Assembly (NCBI GenBank): GCA_023255355.1
Contig: JALRIU010000238.1
Span: 1 to 15,835 of the forward strand
From: Pseudomonadales bacterium
Lineage (GTDB): Bacteria; Pseudomonadota; Gammaproteobacteria; Pseudomonadales; JAHEIH01
Length of the DNA: 15,835 nucleotides
Direction: 5' to 3'
Under the pieces are notes generated by a model. That model was given only the letters and a program-made list of their open reading frames with translations. It did not search any database and had not been told where the DNA came from. Made by a program: the position numbers and the translations under genes. Shown piece by piece: positions 7,806-15,835 of this stretch (positions within the stretch are counted from its first letter, which is position 1; every line of letters begins with the position of its first letter).

Positions 7806-8258
7806 ATGGTTTTTGAAATTTCTACAAATAATATGGCACTGTTAGCACCAGCGGCGGTATTAACGTTTTGGTCGATGTTGGTTTTAATTTTTATGACCGC
7901 TAAACGCCTACCAGCATTTAAGAGTATTGGTGTAGATTTGCGCACCGCTGAACCCGGTGGCCGCTATGTTGATATCGAGCCGTCACTCCCCAAAAAAGTA
8001 AACTGGACATCGCATAACTATACCCATTTGATGGAGCAGCCAACGCTATTTTATGCGGTAGTAATTATTTTAGCTTTGGCCGGTGGTAGTAATGATTTTC
8101 ACGTGGCTTTGGCATGGGCCTATACTGGCTTAAGAATTGCCCACAGTGTTTGGCAAATCTTTGTAAATGCCATTGCGGTAAGGTTTGTATTATTTGCGCT
8201 TTCTAGTCTGTGTTTGTTGATACTTAGTTTTCACGCCATTCTATTAACATTGCATTAA
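7806..8258 (+). CDS. MAPEG-family membrane protein
   Basis: A 150-residue protein with about four membrane helices. The segment NWTSHNYTHLMEQPTLFYA (66-84, with the Asn-His-Glu pattern) and the GLRIAHSVWQ segment (108-117) are typical of MAPEG proteins, a family of small glutathione-related or eicosanoid-type membrane enzymes whose bacterial members are mostly uncharacterised. The reading frame stays open upstream to 7761, but a start there would overlap the permease by 40 bases; AGGA at 7794-7797 fits the ATG at 7806, so I chose it. It is very probably translated from the same mRNA as the TSUP permease. Its stop overlaps the stop of the opposite response regulator by 4 bases. Its reaction is unknown. 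Confidence 0.85.
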   Translation: MVFEISTNNMALLAPAAVLTFWSMLVLIFMTAKRLPAFKSIGVDLRTAEPGGRYVDIEPSLPKKVNWTSHNYTHLMEQPTLFYAVVIILALAGGSNDFHVALAWAYTGLRIAHSVWQIFVNAIAVRFVLFALSSLCLLILSFHAILLTLH

Positions 8259-8659
8259 TCACAAAAAACACTCAAATTCTGTTTTAATAATTGAGCATTT
8301 ACCGGTTTTTCGATAAATGCTCCTACGTCAAATTGGAAGCATTGTTCTTTGACCTTGCTATTGGTTAACGATGACACAACAATTACCGGAATGTTCTGTA
8401 ATCGTTTATTTTTAGCGCGGACATTTAAATACTGTAAGCCATCACTTCCGGGCATCATTAGATCCAACAGTACACAGTCGTAATCATGGCTTGTTTGCTT
8501 AATAAAAGCACTATCAACGCTATACGCAATATCAGCTTTCATGCCCAATTCACGAGTAATTTCTGCTGCGGCAGTCGCAGAAGTAAGGTCATCCTCAATA
8601 ATGAGCACTCTTTTACCATGCAATGGGCGGCTATTTAATTCTGCATTCATGTAGACCAT
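8255..8659 (-). CDS. Single-domain response regulator (CheY-like receiver)
   Basis: This 134-residue protein is a receiver domain with no output domain. The acidic pocket is IIEDD (Asp23, Asp24), the phospho-acceptor is Asp66 in LLDLMMPGSDG, the switch Ser is at 96 (VIVVSS) and the conserved Lys is 118 (EKP). Residues 1-15 are a short N-terminal extension. AAGGAG stands 6 bases before the ATG at 8659; an alternative ATG at 8650 lacks such a site. No kinase gene is adjacent; the hybrid kinase about 5.5 kb away is one possible partner, without direct evidence. It could act by protein contact or as a phosphate relay. It converges on the MAPEG gene, sharing TTAA at 8255-8258 in both stop regions. 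Confidence 0.92.
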   Translation of the reverse strand: MVYMNAELNSRPLHGKRVLIIEDDLTSATAAAEITRELGMKADIAYSVDSAFIKQTSHDYDCVLLDLMMPGSDGLQYLNVRAKNKRLQNIPVIVVSSLTNSKVKEQCFQFDVGAFIEKPVNAQLLKQNLSVFCD

Positions 8660-8756
8660 ATATGACTCCTTATTATTACCAAGAGTTAAGTCTATATATC
8701 GTCAAGCAGCAAAGATTGTTTGTTTATAAAAAATACCGTCTGTTATATCAAACAGC

Positions 8757-8805
8757 TTATAAATATTAGGGGCTTCTGATATACTGCCGATTCATTTTGG
8801 GGGGG
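8757..8805 (+). promoter_or_regulatory. Weak candidate promoter and G-tract ribosome site
   Basis: TATACT at 8780-8785 is a fair -10 element, with TTATAA at 8757-8762 as a poor -35 at 17-base spacing. A run of seven G (8799-8805) ends three bases before the ATG of the small exported protein gene, taking the place of a normal GGAGG. A homopolymer there can vary in length by slippage and would alter translation rather than frame. Confidence 0.3.
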
Positions 8806-8808
8806 CAC

Positions 8809-9222
8809 ATGAAAAATCTGTGTAAACATTACATCTTACTAGGGATTTTTACCCTACAGATGCTTTTGTCTCCAATGCTGAATGCGGCAATTCGAATTGA
8901 TCTTCAAGAATCTGCAAACGATCCTGATCTTTTACTAATCTGTACCGGTAGTGAATACCGCTGGATCTCATTAAGCCAATCAGCTTCTAGCGGTGATTTC
9001 GTATTTGTCGATACGCCAGAGTCTACCCCTGAAATTCAAGACTTACCCAATTGCTTGTGGGCTTGGCAAAATTCTCATCTTGCTTTAGAGCAAATTACCC
9101 CTGATTTCGAAATCACTTTTGTTGTTGAACATCACCTCGAAATTAAAGCACCTCGTTCAATAATTCAACCGCTTTATTATCAATATCACAGCCGAGCCCC
9201 ACCGATTCTCAATATTAGTTAA
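8809..9222 (+). CDS. Small exported protein next to a copper-type TonB receptor (possibly DUF2946-like)
   Basis: A 137-residue protein with an N-terminal signal peptide (hydrophobic 8-25, cleavage near NAA, residue 27). The frame extends to a TTG at 8797 but the ATG at 8809 gives the better signal sequence. The mature part has an ICTGSEYRWISL segment (Cys45) and a PNCLWAWQNSH segment (Cys82, His90). This spacing recalls the small DUF2946 proteins often encoded beside OprC/NosA copper receptors, which have an ICT.. motif and a later Cys-rich motif; here the second motif has only one Cys, so the match is partial. It ends 28 bases before the receptor gene on the same strand and is probably co-transcribed. 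A role in copper handling is inference from context. I do not recognise the gene with certainty. Confidence 0.6.
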   Translation: MKNLCKHYILLGIFTLQMLLSPMLNAAIRIDLQESANDPDLLLICTGSEYRWISLSQSASSGDFVFVDTPESTPEIQDLPNCLWAWQNSHLALEQITPDFEITFVVEHHLEIKAPRSIIQPLYYQYHSRAPPILNIS

Positions 9223-9250
9223 TTCATATTACTTTTATTGAGGAAAAAAC

Positions 9251-11281
9251 ATGCAAAAATCTCTTTTAGCTCGCAGCATATGTTGCGCGGCCTTTACCGT
9301 TCATGGCGCTATGCTCTCGGCGCAAAACGAACAGCAAGACAGTATTGAAACCGTTGTCGTCACAGGCGTTGTGATGAGTGACGCGTCGACTATTACCGCA
9401 GACCCGCAACGACTTCGCCAGCCTTTGCCAGCCCACGATGGTGGTGAATATCTTAAGGCCTTACCAGGATTTTCCTTGGTAAGAAAAGGCGGTATTGGTG
9501 GTGATCCTATGTTTAGGGGAATGGCCGCATCACGTTTAAGTATTGTGAATGATGATGGCATGATCCTGGGGGGCTGCAGTAGCCGGATGGATCCTCCAAC
9601 CGCCTACATTACACCGCAAAATTATGATCGATTAGTCATCATTAAGGGGCCTCAAACGGTAAGGTATTTACCAGCTAATGCCACCGTTCGCTTTGAACGT
9701 GATCATGAACAAGCTTCAGAAAGTGGTACTCATGGCTCAGTTGGAATCACTAGCGCAAGTTTCGGAAAGCGTGAGCTGAATTTAAATGTAAAATCGTTTT
9801 TTGATAAGGGCTATTTAAGACTACTTGCCAGTCAAGGCGAATCCGATAACTACAGCGACGCCAAAAATAATCTAATCAACAGCCATTATGATCGACAAAG
9901 CTATAGCACTGAAGTGGGTTATACCGGCACCACCAATACTGTTATAGCTAGCTACACTCAATCAATGGGTGAAGCGGCCTATGCTGACAGAAGTATGGAC
10001 GGTACAAGGTTTGATCGTCGACAGTGGCAGTTACGTTGGATTAGCCAATTGCCATTAGCAGTGGACAATAGCTTAGAGATGTCACTGCAACGAGCTGAAA
10101 TTGATCATGTTATGGATAATTACAGTCTCAGGACCTTCGTACCTAGTATGATGTCATCTGAGCCTGCAGCCATGAACCCAACCCGCGAAACCGATAATGG
10201 CCGTATCGAACTCACGCTGACTCCTGCCTGGAATCTAACTAGCCGACTAGGTATTGATGCCAGCCAGAACGATCATCAAATAAGAATGAGCATGAAGCAA
10301 TACTCGATGCCATTTCAATCCAAACCGCTTCTTGATGACGCAGCCTTCGAACAATTCGGACTGTTCGCTGAGATAGATTATCAATGGGACGATCAATGGG
10401 CTTGGTATAACGGCATACGTTCAGATCGTTGGAAATTGACAGACCTCCGTGAGACGATTGCTATCAATATGATGCAACAGTTACCCAATCCTACGGCGTT
10501 TGAAACGCGCACTGAGTCATTAACTAGCGGTTTTAGCCGGTTGGAATACAAAACTAAAGAATGGCAAGCATATGCTGGATTGGGCCGTGCAGAACGTTTT
10601 CCAGACTATTGGGAAGCTCTAGGTAAGGGTCGAAGTAGCGACACAAGTATCAGCGCACTCTACACAAACACAGAAAAAACCACTCAGCTCGATGTTGGCG
10701 TGATGGCAAAATTTGCAACGGGTCAATTGTCAGCATCTGCCTATTATGGAGCAATAGATGATTTTATTCTGGTAGAGCTGTACAACCCGATGAAACCTGA
10801 GCGAGTTCGCAATATAGATGCAACCGTATGGGGCATGGAGCTAGGCGGCGAGTGGCGTCCGATAGATAATCTCGCCTTGCGCAGTAGTCTTGCGATAGCT
10901 CGAGGAAGCAACGATACCGATGGAAAAACATTGCCACAACTTGCCCCTGCAGAGCTTCGTTTAAGTGGTGACTATCAATTTAACGATTGGACCTTAGGAG
11001 CTATGTACCGGCTAGTTGCAGGGCAACAAAGATTTGCCCTTAATCAAGGCACCATCGTTGGTTTAGACACTAGACCCACCGCAGGTTTTGGGGTGTTGTC
11101 GTTAAATGCTTCGCATCAGTGGACTCAATGGCGCTTCAATTTAGGTATCGAAAACGTCATGAATAAACACTATCAGGAATTTTTAAGCCGTGGCGCCTCA
11201 AGTATTGCAGGATTTAGTGTCGCTGGACGCATACCCGAGCCGGGACGCGTATTTTGGGCTAATGCGAGCTATACATTTTAA
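9251..11281 (+). CDS. oprC: OprC/NosA-like TonB-dependent copper receptor
   Basis: A 676-residue outer-membrane receptor: signal peptide to about residue 24 (LSA-QNE), TonB-box-like ETVVVTG at 33-39, plug domain to about 150, and a 22-strand-type barrel ending in YTF. The plug holds GGCSSRMDPPTAYITP, with Cys109 and Met113 in the CxxxM arrangement known to bind copper in Pseudomonas OprC; DHVMDN at 285-290 supplies the matching HxM (His286, Met288). All four ligands of that family site are thus kept. NosA, a close relative, supports copper supply to nitrous-oxide reductase. GAGG precedes the ATG. The gene follows a small exported protein and converges on a PepSY/FMN/porin unit. Metal identity rests on family knowledge; the symbol is by resemblance. 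Confidence 0.9.
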   Translation: MQKSLLARSICCAAFTVHGAMLSAQNEQQDSIETVVVTGVVMSDASTITADPQRLRQPLPAHDGGEYLKALPGFSLVRKGGIGGDPMFRGMAASRLSIVNDDGMILGGCSSRMDPPTAYITPQNYDRLVIIKGPQTVRYLPANATVRFERDHEQASESGTHGSVGITSASFGKRELNLNVKSFFDKGYLRLLASQGESDNYSDAKNNLINSHYDRQSYSTEVGYTGTTNTVIASYTQSMGEAAYADRSMDGTRFDRRQWQLRWISQLPLAVDNSLEMSLQRAEIDHVMDNYSLRTFVPSMMSSEPAAMNPTRETDNGRIELTLTPAWNLTSRLGIDASQNDHQIRMSMKQYSMPFQSKPLLDDAAFEQFGLFAEIDYQWDDQWAWYNGIRSDRWKLTDLRETIAINMMQQLPNPTAFETRTESLTSGFSRLEYKTKEWQAYAGLGRAERFPDYWEALGKGRSSDTSISALYTNTEKTTQLDVGVMAKFATGQLSASAYYGAIDDFILVELYNPMKPERVRNIDATVWGMELGGEWRPIDNLALRSSLAIARGSNDTDGKTLPQLAPAELRLSGDYQFNDWTLGAMYRLVAGQQRFALNQGTIVGLDTRPTAGFGVLSLNASHQWTQWRFNLGIENVMNKHYQEFLSRGASSIAGFSVAGRIPEPGRVFWANASYTF

Positions 11282-11292
11282 GACTGATAACG

Positions 11293-11321
11293 AGAGGGGC
11301 AATCGCCCCTCTAATTTATTT
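11293..11321. terminator. Shared hairpin between converging genes
   Basis: AGAGGGGC (11293-11300), loop AATC and GCCCCTCT (11305-11312) form a perfect 8-bp GC-rich stem midway between the receptor stop and the PepSY stop. The + side is followed by AATTTATTT, a modest U-rich tail; the - side has almost none. It most likely terminates the receptor transcript and may protect or end the opposite one. Confidence 0.75.
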
Positions 11322-12038
11322 ACGTCGGCCTCGGCGGTTATACCAAAGCCAAAATCCCGATAACGACAAAAAGAGTAGGGCGAGTGTTGCTAGATCATAA
11401 AGCCAGACGCCAAGCGTGCCAAAAAAACGTCCACTGTGTAGATCTTGGATGACTTTCTGCCAGTCTAGTCCGTCACCTTCAACCATCAGGGTTTCAACCA
11501 GCGGATATTGAACATCACTGCACGGCTGCGCATTTTCTAGCACGCTTAACGATTCAATATCAAATAACAGCGTTTTATTATCGACCATCATACTCAGCAC
11601 ATTACCCTGGCACTGTTGCATTTTCTCGATAGGGAAGGGTAAACCGAAGTCAGCAGTAATGACATCTAACAACTGACCGTCTGGACCAATCACTAATAAA
11701 CTATCACGACAAGCAACAACATCCCCTAGTACTGTTGGTGCTGCTGAAACTAATGGCGCATCGCAGCTAGCGAGAAACTGATTGTTTAATAACACCTGCT
11801 GCTTTTGTTGGCGGATCAAACCCGCTGGCATTTCGAAAGACGTCTGTTGTTGTTTGGCCAGACCGTACCATTCGAGAAGCCAGGTTTGATTGACTTGGTG
11901 CTTGGCAAGCTGCAGTGCAGATGTGTGATTCAGCATAATGCCTGTGACAGCGATCACCACAAATAAAAGAGCTGAGGAAACACCAAGGCGTTGATGCCAG
12001 TGCCAACACCAAGCCCTAAACTTATGGATAAAACTCAA
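11316..12038 (-). CDS. PepSY-associated transmembrane protein
   Basis: A 240-residue membrane protein with one helix near residues 20-37 and a second near 210-232, and a periplasmic domain between. HWHQRLG (13-19), GIMLNH (33-38) and LHSGRFFG (200-207) followed by SGFWLWYNRRG are hallmarks of PepSY_TM proteins, many of which carry electrons across the inner membrane; His13, 15, 38 and 201 are possible haem ligands. The large periplasmic part has five Cys. The only possible start is TTG at 12038, since a stop lies just upstream and the next Met is residue 35. It overlaps the TGA of the FMN-protein gene as TTGA, with GAGG about 9 bases upstream. It is the last gene of the Fur-controlled unit. 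Function as a redox partner is inference. Confidence 0.85.
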   Translation of the reverse strand: MSFIHKFRAWCWHWHQRLGVSSALLFVVIAVTGIMLNHTSALQLAKHQVNQTWLLEWYGLAKQQQTSFEMPAGLIRQQKQQVLLNNQFLASCDAPLVSAAPTVLGDVVACRDSLLVIGPDGQLLDVITADFGLPFPIEKMQQCQGNVLSMMVDNKTLLFDIESLSVLENAQPCSDVQYPLVETLMVEGDGLDWQKVIQDLHSGRFFGTLGVWLYDLATLALLFLSLSGFWLWYNRRGRRK

Positions 12039-12556
12039 CGCGCGTTACCTCTTACCCACTGATGGCAAAGCAGCGCTGCGGTGGCTGCGCGTTTAACCGT
12101 CCACACCGACATCGTTGCACCGGTAATGCCGTCGATGGGCTGATCAAGTTCATCCTCTATCAGCGAAGCCCCTAAAAATTGTTCCCTAAAGGCAGCCATA
12201 CGAACCTCGCCGCCGCGGCTTTCGCGATAGGTAAGAATCTGCAAGGCAGCAATGCCTTGATCATTGACGGCAAGGCCTATGGTAATAGGTAGCTCCTTAC
12301 CGATTTCATCAAAAATCCACAGTGTTGTTTCGCTCTCTTGCATATAACGCAATCGCAATTGCCTAAACGGACGGTTTAAGGCGTCACTCAATTGAGATTT
12401 TTGATCGTTATTGAGCCATAGTGTCTGCCAGGGCGAGATATCGCCAAACACCTGTTCAGCGAACTCTGGCACACTCATAAAGTCACCTTTTTGAGAATAA
12501 CTCTGCGGTGACCATAGCAGCATAACGCTCAATAAAAGAGAGAGTTTTTTTAGCAT
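12035..12556 (-). CDS. Periplasmic FMN-binding-domain protein
   Basis: A 173-residue protein with a signal peptide (cleavage near SYS-QKG, residue 21) and a C-terminal FMN_bind domain. DGITGATMS at 142-150 matches the motif in which ApbE attaches FMN through a phosphoester to the last Thr/Ser in NqrC, RnfG and similar proteins; here the acceptor would be Ser150, and Thr replaces the usual Ser in SGAT. The domain probably carries electrons in the periplasm. Its ATG overlaps the porin stop (TAATG) and its TGA overlaps the PepSY start, indicating tight coupling. No apbE gene is in the window, so the transferase must be encoded elsewhere. Domain assignment is good; electron donor and acceptor are unknown. 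Confidence 0.85.
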   Translation of the reverse strand: MLKKLSLLLSVMLLWSPQSYSQKGDFMSVPEFAEQVFGDISPWQTLWLNNDQKSQLSDALNRPFRQLRLRYMQESETTLWIFDEIGKELPITIGLAVNDQGIAALQILTYRESRGGEVRMAAFREQFLGASLIEDELDQPIDGITGATMSVWTVKRAATAALLCHQWVRGNAR

Positions 12557-13743
12557 TAATAGGACCAGCCCACGCCGAGATTGACACTGTCGTTTTTACC
12601 ATTGATATGGTTTGAAATATCAGCTTTTAAAACTACTTGGGGCGAGAGCCAATAGTTAATACCGCTGTCAAAATACTCGTTGGCGTTTGCGCTCGAGGAT
12701 CCTGCTTCGTTGTTGTATTCGCTATATCTGGCAAACACACCCAGCTGGTTAGTAATTTTAAACGAGGGTTCTATGTACCAACCTTCTTGTTTATCACGGC
12801 CATTTTGTTCAAATGCGTTGCCTTGGATATTCCATTGTGCCCAAAGCGCGCGTAACCCGAAACGATCTTTGTTAACGACTGCGTGTAATTGGCTTAAGAC
12901 TGCAGAGCTATTATCTAGCCCCTGTGTGACATCAGCTTGGTATTGAATGCTAGCGCCAAATTCAATGCCAGGTATCGCAGTATATTTTAAGCGGCCAGTA
13001 TATGCCCAATCGTTGGCGATTGCGTTAGCCGATTTTTGTCGGCCGTTTCGTACCTTGCCGCCTGGATCAATATTCAAACCGCTGTGGATCGCCAAGTTGT
13101 AGCTCAAACCTTCAGCTAGCTGTCCCTTTAGCATGGTGCCGGTTTCCCACCAAGTGGTTGGAATGATGTTTTTTTCCACTAAATTGCGTTCGGTACCATA
13201 AAAGGTTTCTGGCTCGTGGGTCTCGTTGAGTAGCCCAATCGGCAGTAAAAACTGCCCCATTTGAATGCTGTGTTGTTCAGCATAATCATATTCAATAAAG
13301 GCTTGTTCAAGCTCAACTTCGCCGGGTTGACCCTCGCCTGCAAGGCCATGTTCAAGTTCTAATTCAGAAAAGAAACGTAATTTGTCATTAAACTGGTGTC
13401 CAACATACACCACAAATCGGTGGGCATCGATAACGTCGTCTTTGTTCGAGTTTACATTGAGATGGTGTTCTCCGTAACCGCCGATACTGGTCTTTTCAAC
13501 CCAGCGAGCTGTGCTAGCAAGGCTCGCGCTTGGTGCAGGATTTTCAATAACCTCGATGACGGCTTCTGAAGTGGCGTCTAGTTGTTGGTTCGTGTCTGCT
13601 AGTTGCGCTTCTAATTGCTCGATGCGCGACTGCTGTTGCTGAATGATTTGCCAGAGTTGCTTTAAATCAGGTACGTCTGAATCAGCGATCGCCGCCTGAC
13701 ACATGGTGCTTAAAGAGATGGCAATAAGAGATTTTTTAAACAT
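12556..13743 (-). CDS. Outer-membrane porin-like beta-barrel with N-terminal coiled coil
   Basis: A 395-residue protein with a signal peptide ending near AIA-DSD (residue 20), a heptad-like stretch rich in Gln, Leu and Ile at about 27-62 (LWQIIQQQQ, RIEQLEAQLA), then a barrel of alternating strands ending GVGWSY. It resembles the phosphate-selective porin (OprO/OprP) superfamily in layout, where the N-terminal coil helps trimer assembly, but substrate cannot be told. The frame is open to a TTG at 13803, but that would lie inside the promoter; the ATG at 13743 gives a normal signal peptide. It is the first gene of a unit under a Fur-box promoter, followed by the FMN and PepSY proteins. It could admit iron compounds or flavins; that is speculation. 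Confidence 0.85.
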   Translation of the reverse strand: MFKKSLIAISLSTMCQAAIADSDVPDLKQLWQIIQQQQSRIEQLEAQLADTNQQLDATSEAVIEVIENPAPSASLASTARWVEKTSIGGYGEHHLNVNSNKDDVIDAHRFVVYVGHQFNDKLRFFSELELEHGLAGEGQPGEVELEQAFIEYDYAEQHSIQMGQFLLPIGLLNETHEPETFYGTERNLVEKNIIPTTWWETGTMLKGQLAEGLSYNLAIHSGLNIDPGGKVRNGRQKSANAIANDWAYTGRLKYTAIPGIEFGASIQYQADVTQGLDNSSAVLSQLHAVVNKDRFGLRALWAQWNIQGNAFEQNGRDKQEGWYIEPSFKITNQLGVFARYSEYNNEAGSSSANANEYFDSGINYWLSPQVVLKADISNHINGKNDSVNLGVGWSY

Positions 13744-13773
13744 GGTATTACTCTGTAATTGATAATTGTTCGC

Positions 13774-13803
13774 ATTATATATGCAAATGATAATGATTAT
13801 CAA
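13774..13803 (-). promoter_or_regulatory. Sigma-70 type promoter of the porin-FMN-PepSY unit
   Basis: On the - strand, TTGATA (13803-13798) and a perfect TATAAT (13779-13774) are separated by 18 bases. The -10 lies about 30 bases before the porin ATG. The Fur palindrome covers part of the -35 and the spacer, so repressor binding would exclude RNA polymerase. Confidence 0.75.
13788..13802. promoter_or_regulatory. Fur box (perfect 7-1-7 palindrome)
   Basis: TGATAATGATTATCA is a perfect inverted repeat of TGATAAT around one G and matches the classical core of the Fur operator. It overlaps the promoter of the porin-FMN-PepSY genes, which predicts repression when iron is plentiful and expression on iron starvation. 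No second full copy is visible; TTGATAATTGTT at about 13759-13770 is only a half-like neighbour. Confidence 0.88.
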
Positions 13804-13882
13804 ATAGATTTGAGTGTAATTTTCAAATTTGTTAGAACAGATAAAATTCAGGTGGTCTTTGAGATTGAGAAAGCGCTAAATT

Positions 13883-14029
13883 TTAAGCACGATTTTCAAT
13901 AAAAGTATGCTCTGACCAAAGGCCATAGAGCGGAAGAGAAATATTAAAGGTTTTACCTTTACCCAGAGATGATTGTACGGCAATGTTGTCATCCATTACC
14001 CAAGCTTTTTCGCTAGCTAAAGCCAGCTC
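13883..14029 (-). pseudogene. Remnant of a histidine kinase C-terminus
   Basis: A 48-codon open stretch on the - strand, bounded by TAG upstream (14030-14032) and TAA at 13883-13885, translates to a peptide containing LALASEKAWVMDDNIAVQS and then SLGKGKTFNISLPLY. This is the normal ending of a histidine-kinase ATPase domain, from the G2 box to the last strands (compare the ExGxGTxFxxxLPL pattern of the intact kinase upstream). In another frame just before it, LLGAGFS followed by a stop looks like a broken G-box. There is no start codon with a ribosome site and no room for the rest of a kinase. I read it as a decayed gene fragment; it is not part of the intact kinase, whose stop is 98 bases upstream. 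Confidence 0.6.
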
Positions 14030-14084
14030 CTAAAAGTTGATTTAAAATACGTCGTCATTTCGTGGACCAATGCGAGCACGGGAT

Positions 14085-14115
14085 CTAAAATGAGCAAATT
14101 TTAGGAGATACCGGA
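14085..14115. repeat. Hairpin and partial REP-like sequence after the kinase gene
   Basis: CTAAAAT (14085-14091) and ATTTTAG (14098-14104) form a 7-bp AT-rich hairpin about 23 bases past the kinase stop. The same right arm, extended to TTTTAGGAG (14099-14107), is also a perfect 9-bp inverted match to CTCCTAAAA at 14027-14035. GAGATACCGGA at 14105-14115 repeats the left edge of the palindrome at 3849-3859. It may be a weak terminator or the debris of a repeat element. Confidence 0.4.
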
Positions 14116-14126
14116 AGCGCTTTGCA

Positions 14127-15812
<1,686 letters not shown>

Positions 15813-15835
15813 TATAGATTCCGATTATTATATCT

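Noticed and set aside
8735..8756. CTGTT/AACAG inverted repeat as a copper-regulator operator
   Set aside because: The arms are only 5 bp in AT-rich DNA, and the sequence does not fit the CueR or CopY motifs I know.
13744..13803. N-terminal extension of the porin from TTG at 13803
   Set aside because: It would translate the -10 element and place a run of Ile before the signal peptide. The ATG at 13743 gives a normal signal sequence.

Overview
The window looks like chromosomal DNA of a free-living, probably marine, gammaproteobacterium. The reasons are the gene order soxY-Z-A-X-B, an OprC/NosA-type TonB receptor, a Fur-box promoter, a BLUF photoreceptor and REP-like palindromes. This is inference from gene content; no rRNA or other taxonomic marker is present. 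I see no phage, transposase, tRNA or CRISPR.

Region 1 (1-3717) is the 3' part of a thiosulfate-oxidation (Sox) operon on the + strand: the end of soxY, then soxZ, soxA, soxX and soxB, closed by a clear Rho-independent terminator. SoxAX loads thiosulfate onto the C-terminal Cys of SoxY (held by SoxZ), and SoxB hydrolyses off sulfate. soxCD is not in the window but could lie upstream. Region 2 (3718-4001) has no gene. It holds a degenerate 28-bp tandem repeat and a REP-like palindrome.

Region 3 (4002-8659) contains a YeeE/YedE (TsuA-like) sulfur-compound transporter (+), a stand-alone BLUF blue-light sensor (-), a ManC/AlgA-type bifunctional GDP-mannose enzyme (-), a TSUP (TauE/SafE) permease followed by a MAPEG protein (+), and a single-domain response regulator (-). 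The two transporters fit sulfur metabolism next to sox. The BLUF and manC genes point in the same direction and may link light to polysaccharide synthesis.

Region 4 (8757-13803) looks like a metal-handling locus with two converging units. The + unit is a small exported protein followed by an OprC/NosA-like receptor that keeps the CxxxM and HxM copper-binding motifs. The - unit starts at a strong promoter overlapped by a perfect 7-1-7 Fur palindrome. It encodes a porin-like barrel, a periplasmic FMN-binding-domain protein with an ApbE-type flavinylation motif, and a PepSY transmembrane protein, with start/stop overlaps at both junctions. Together they could form an iron-regulated trans-envelope redox module.

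Region 5 (13804-15835) holds a decayed C-terminal fragment of a histidine kinase and an intact hybrid histidine kinase. The N-terminus of the intact kinase carries 12 glutamines encoded by a nearly pure CAG repeat.
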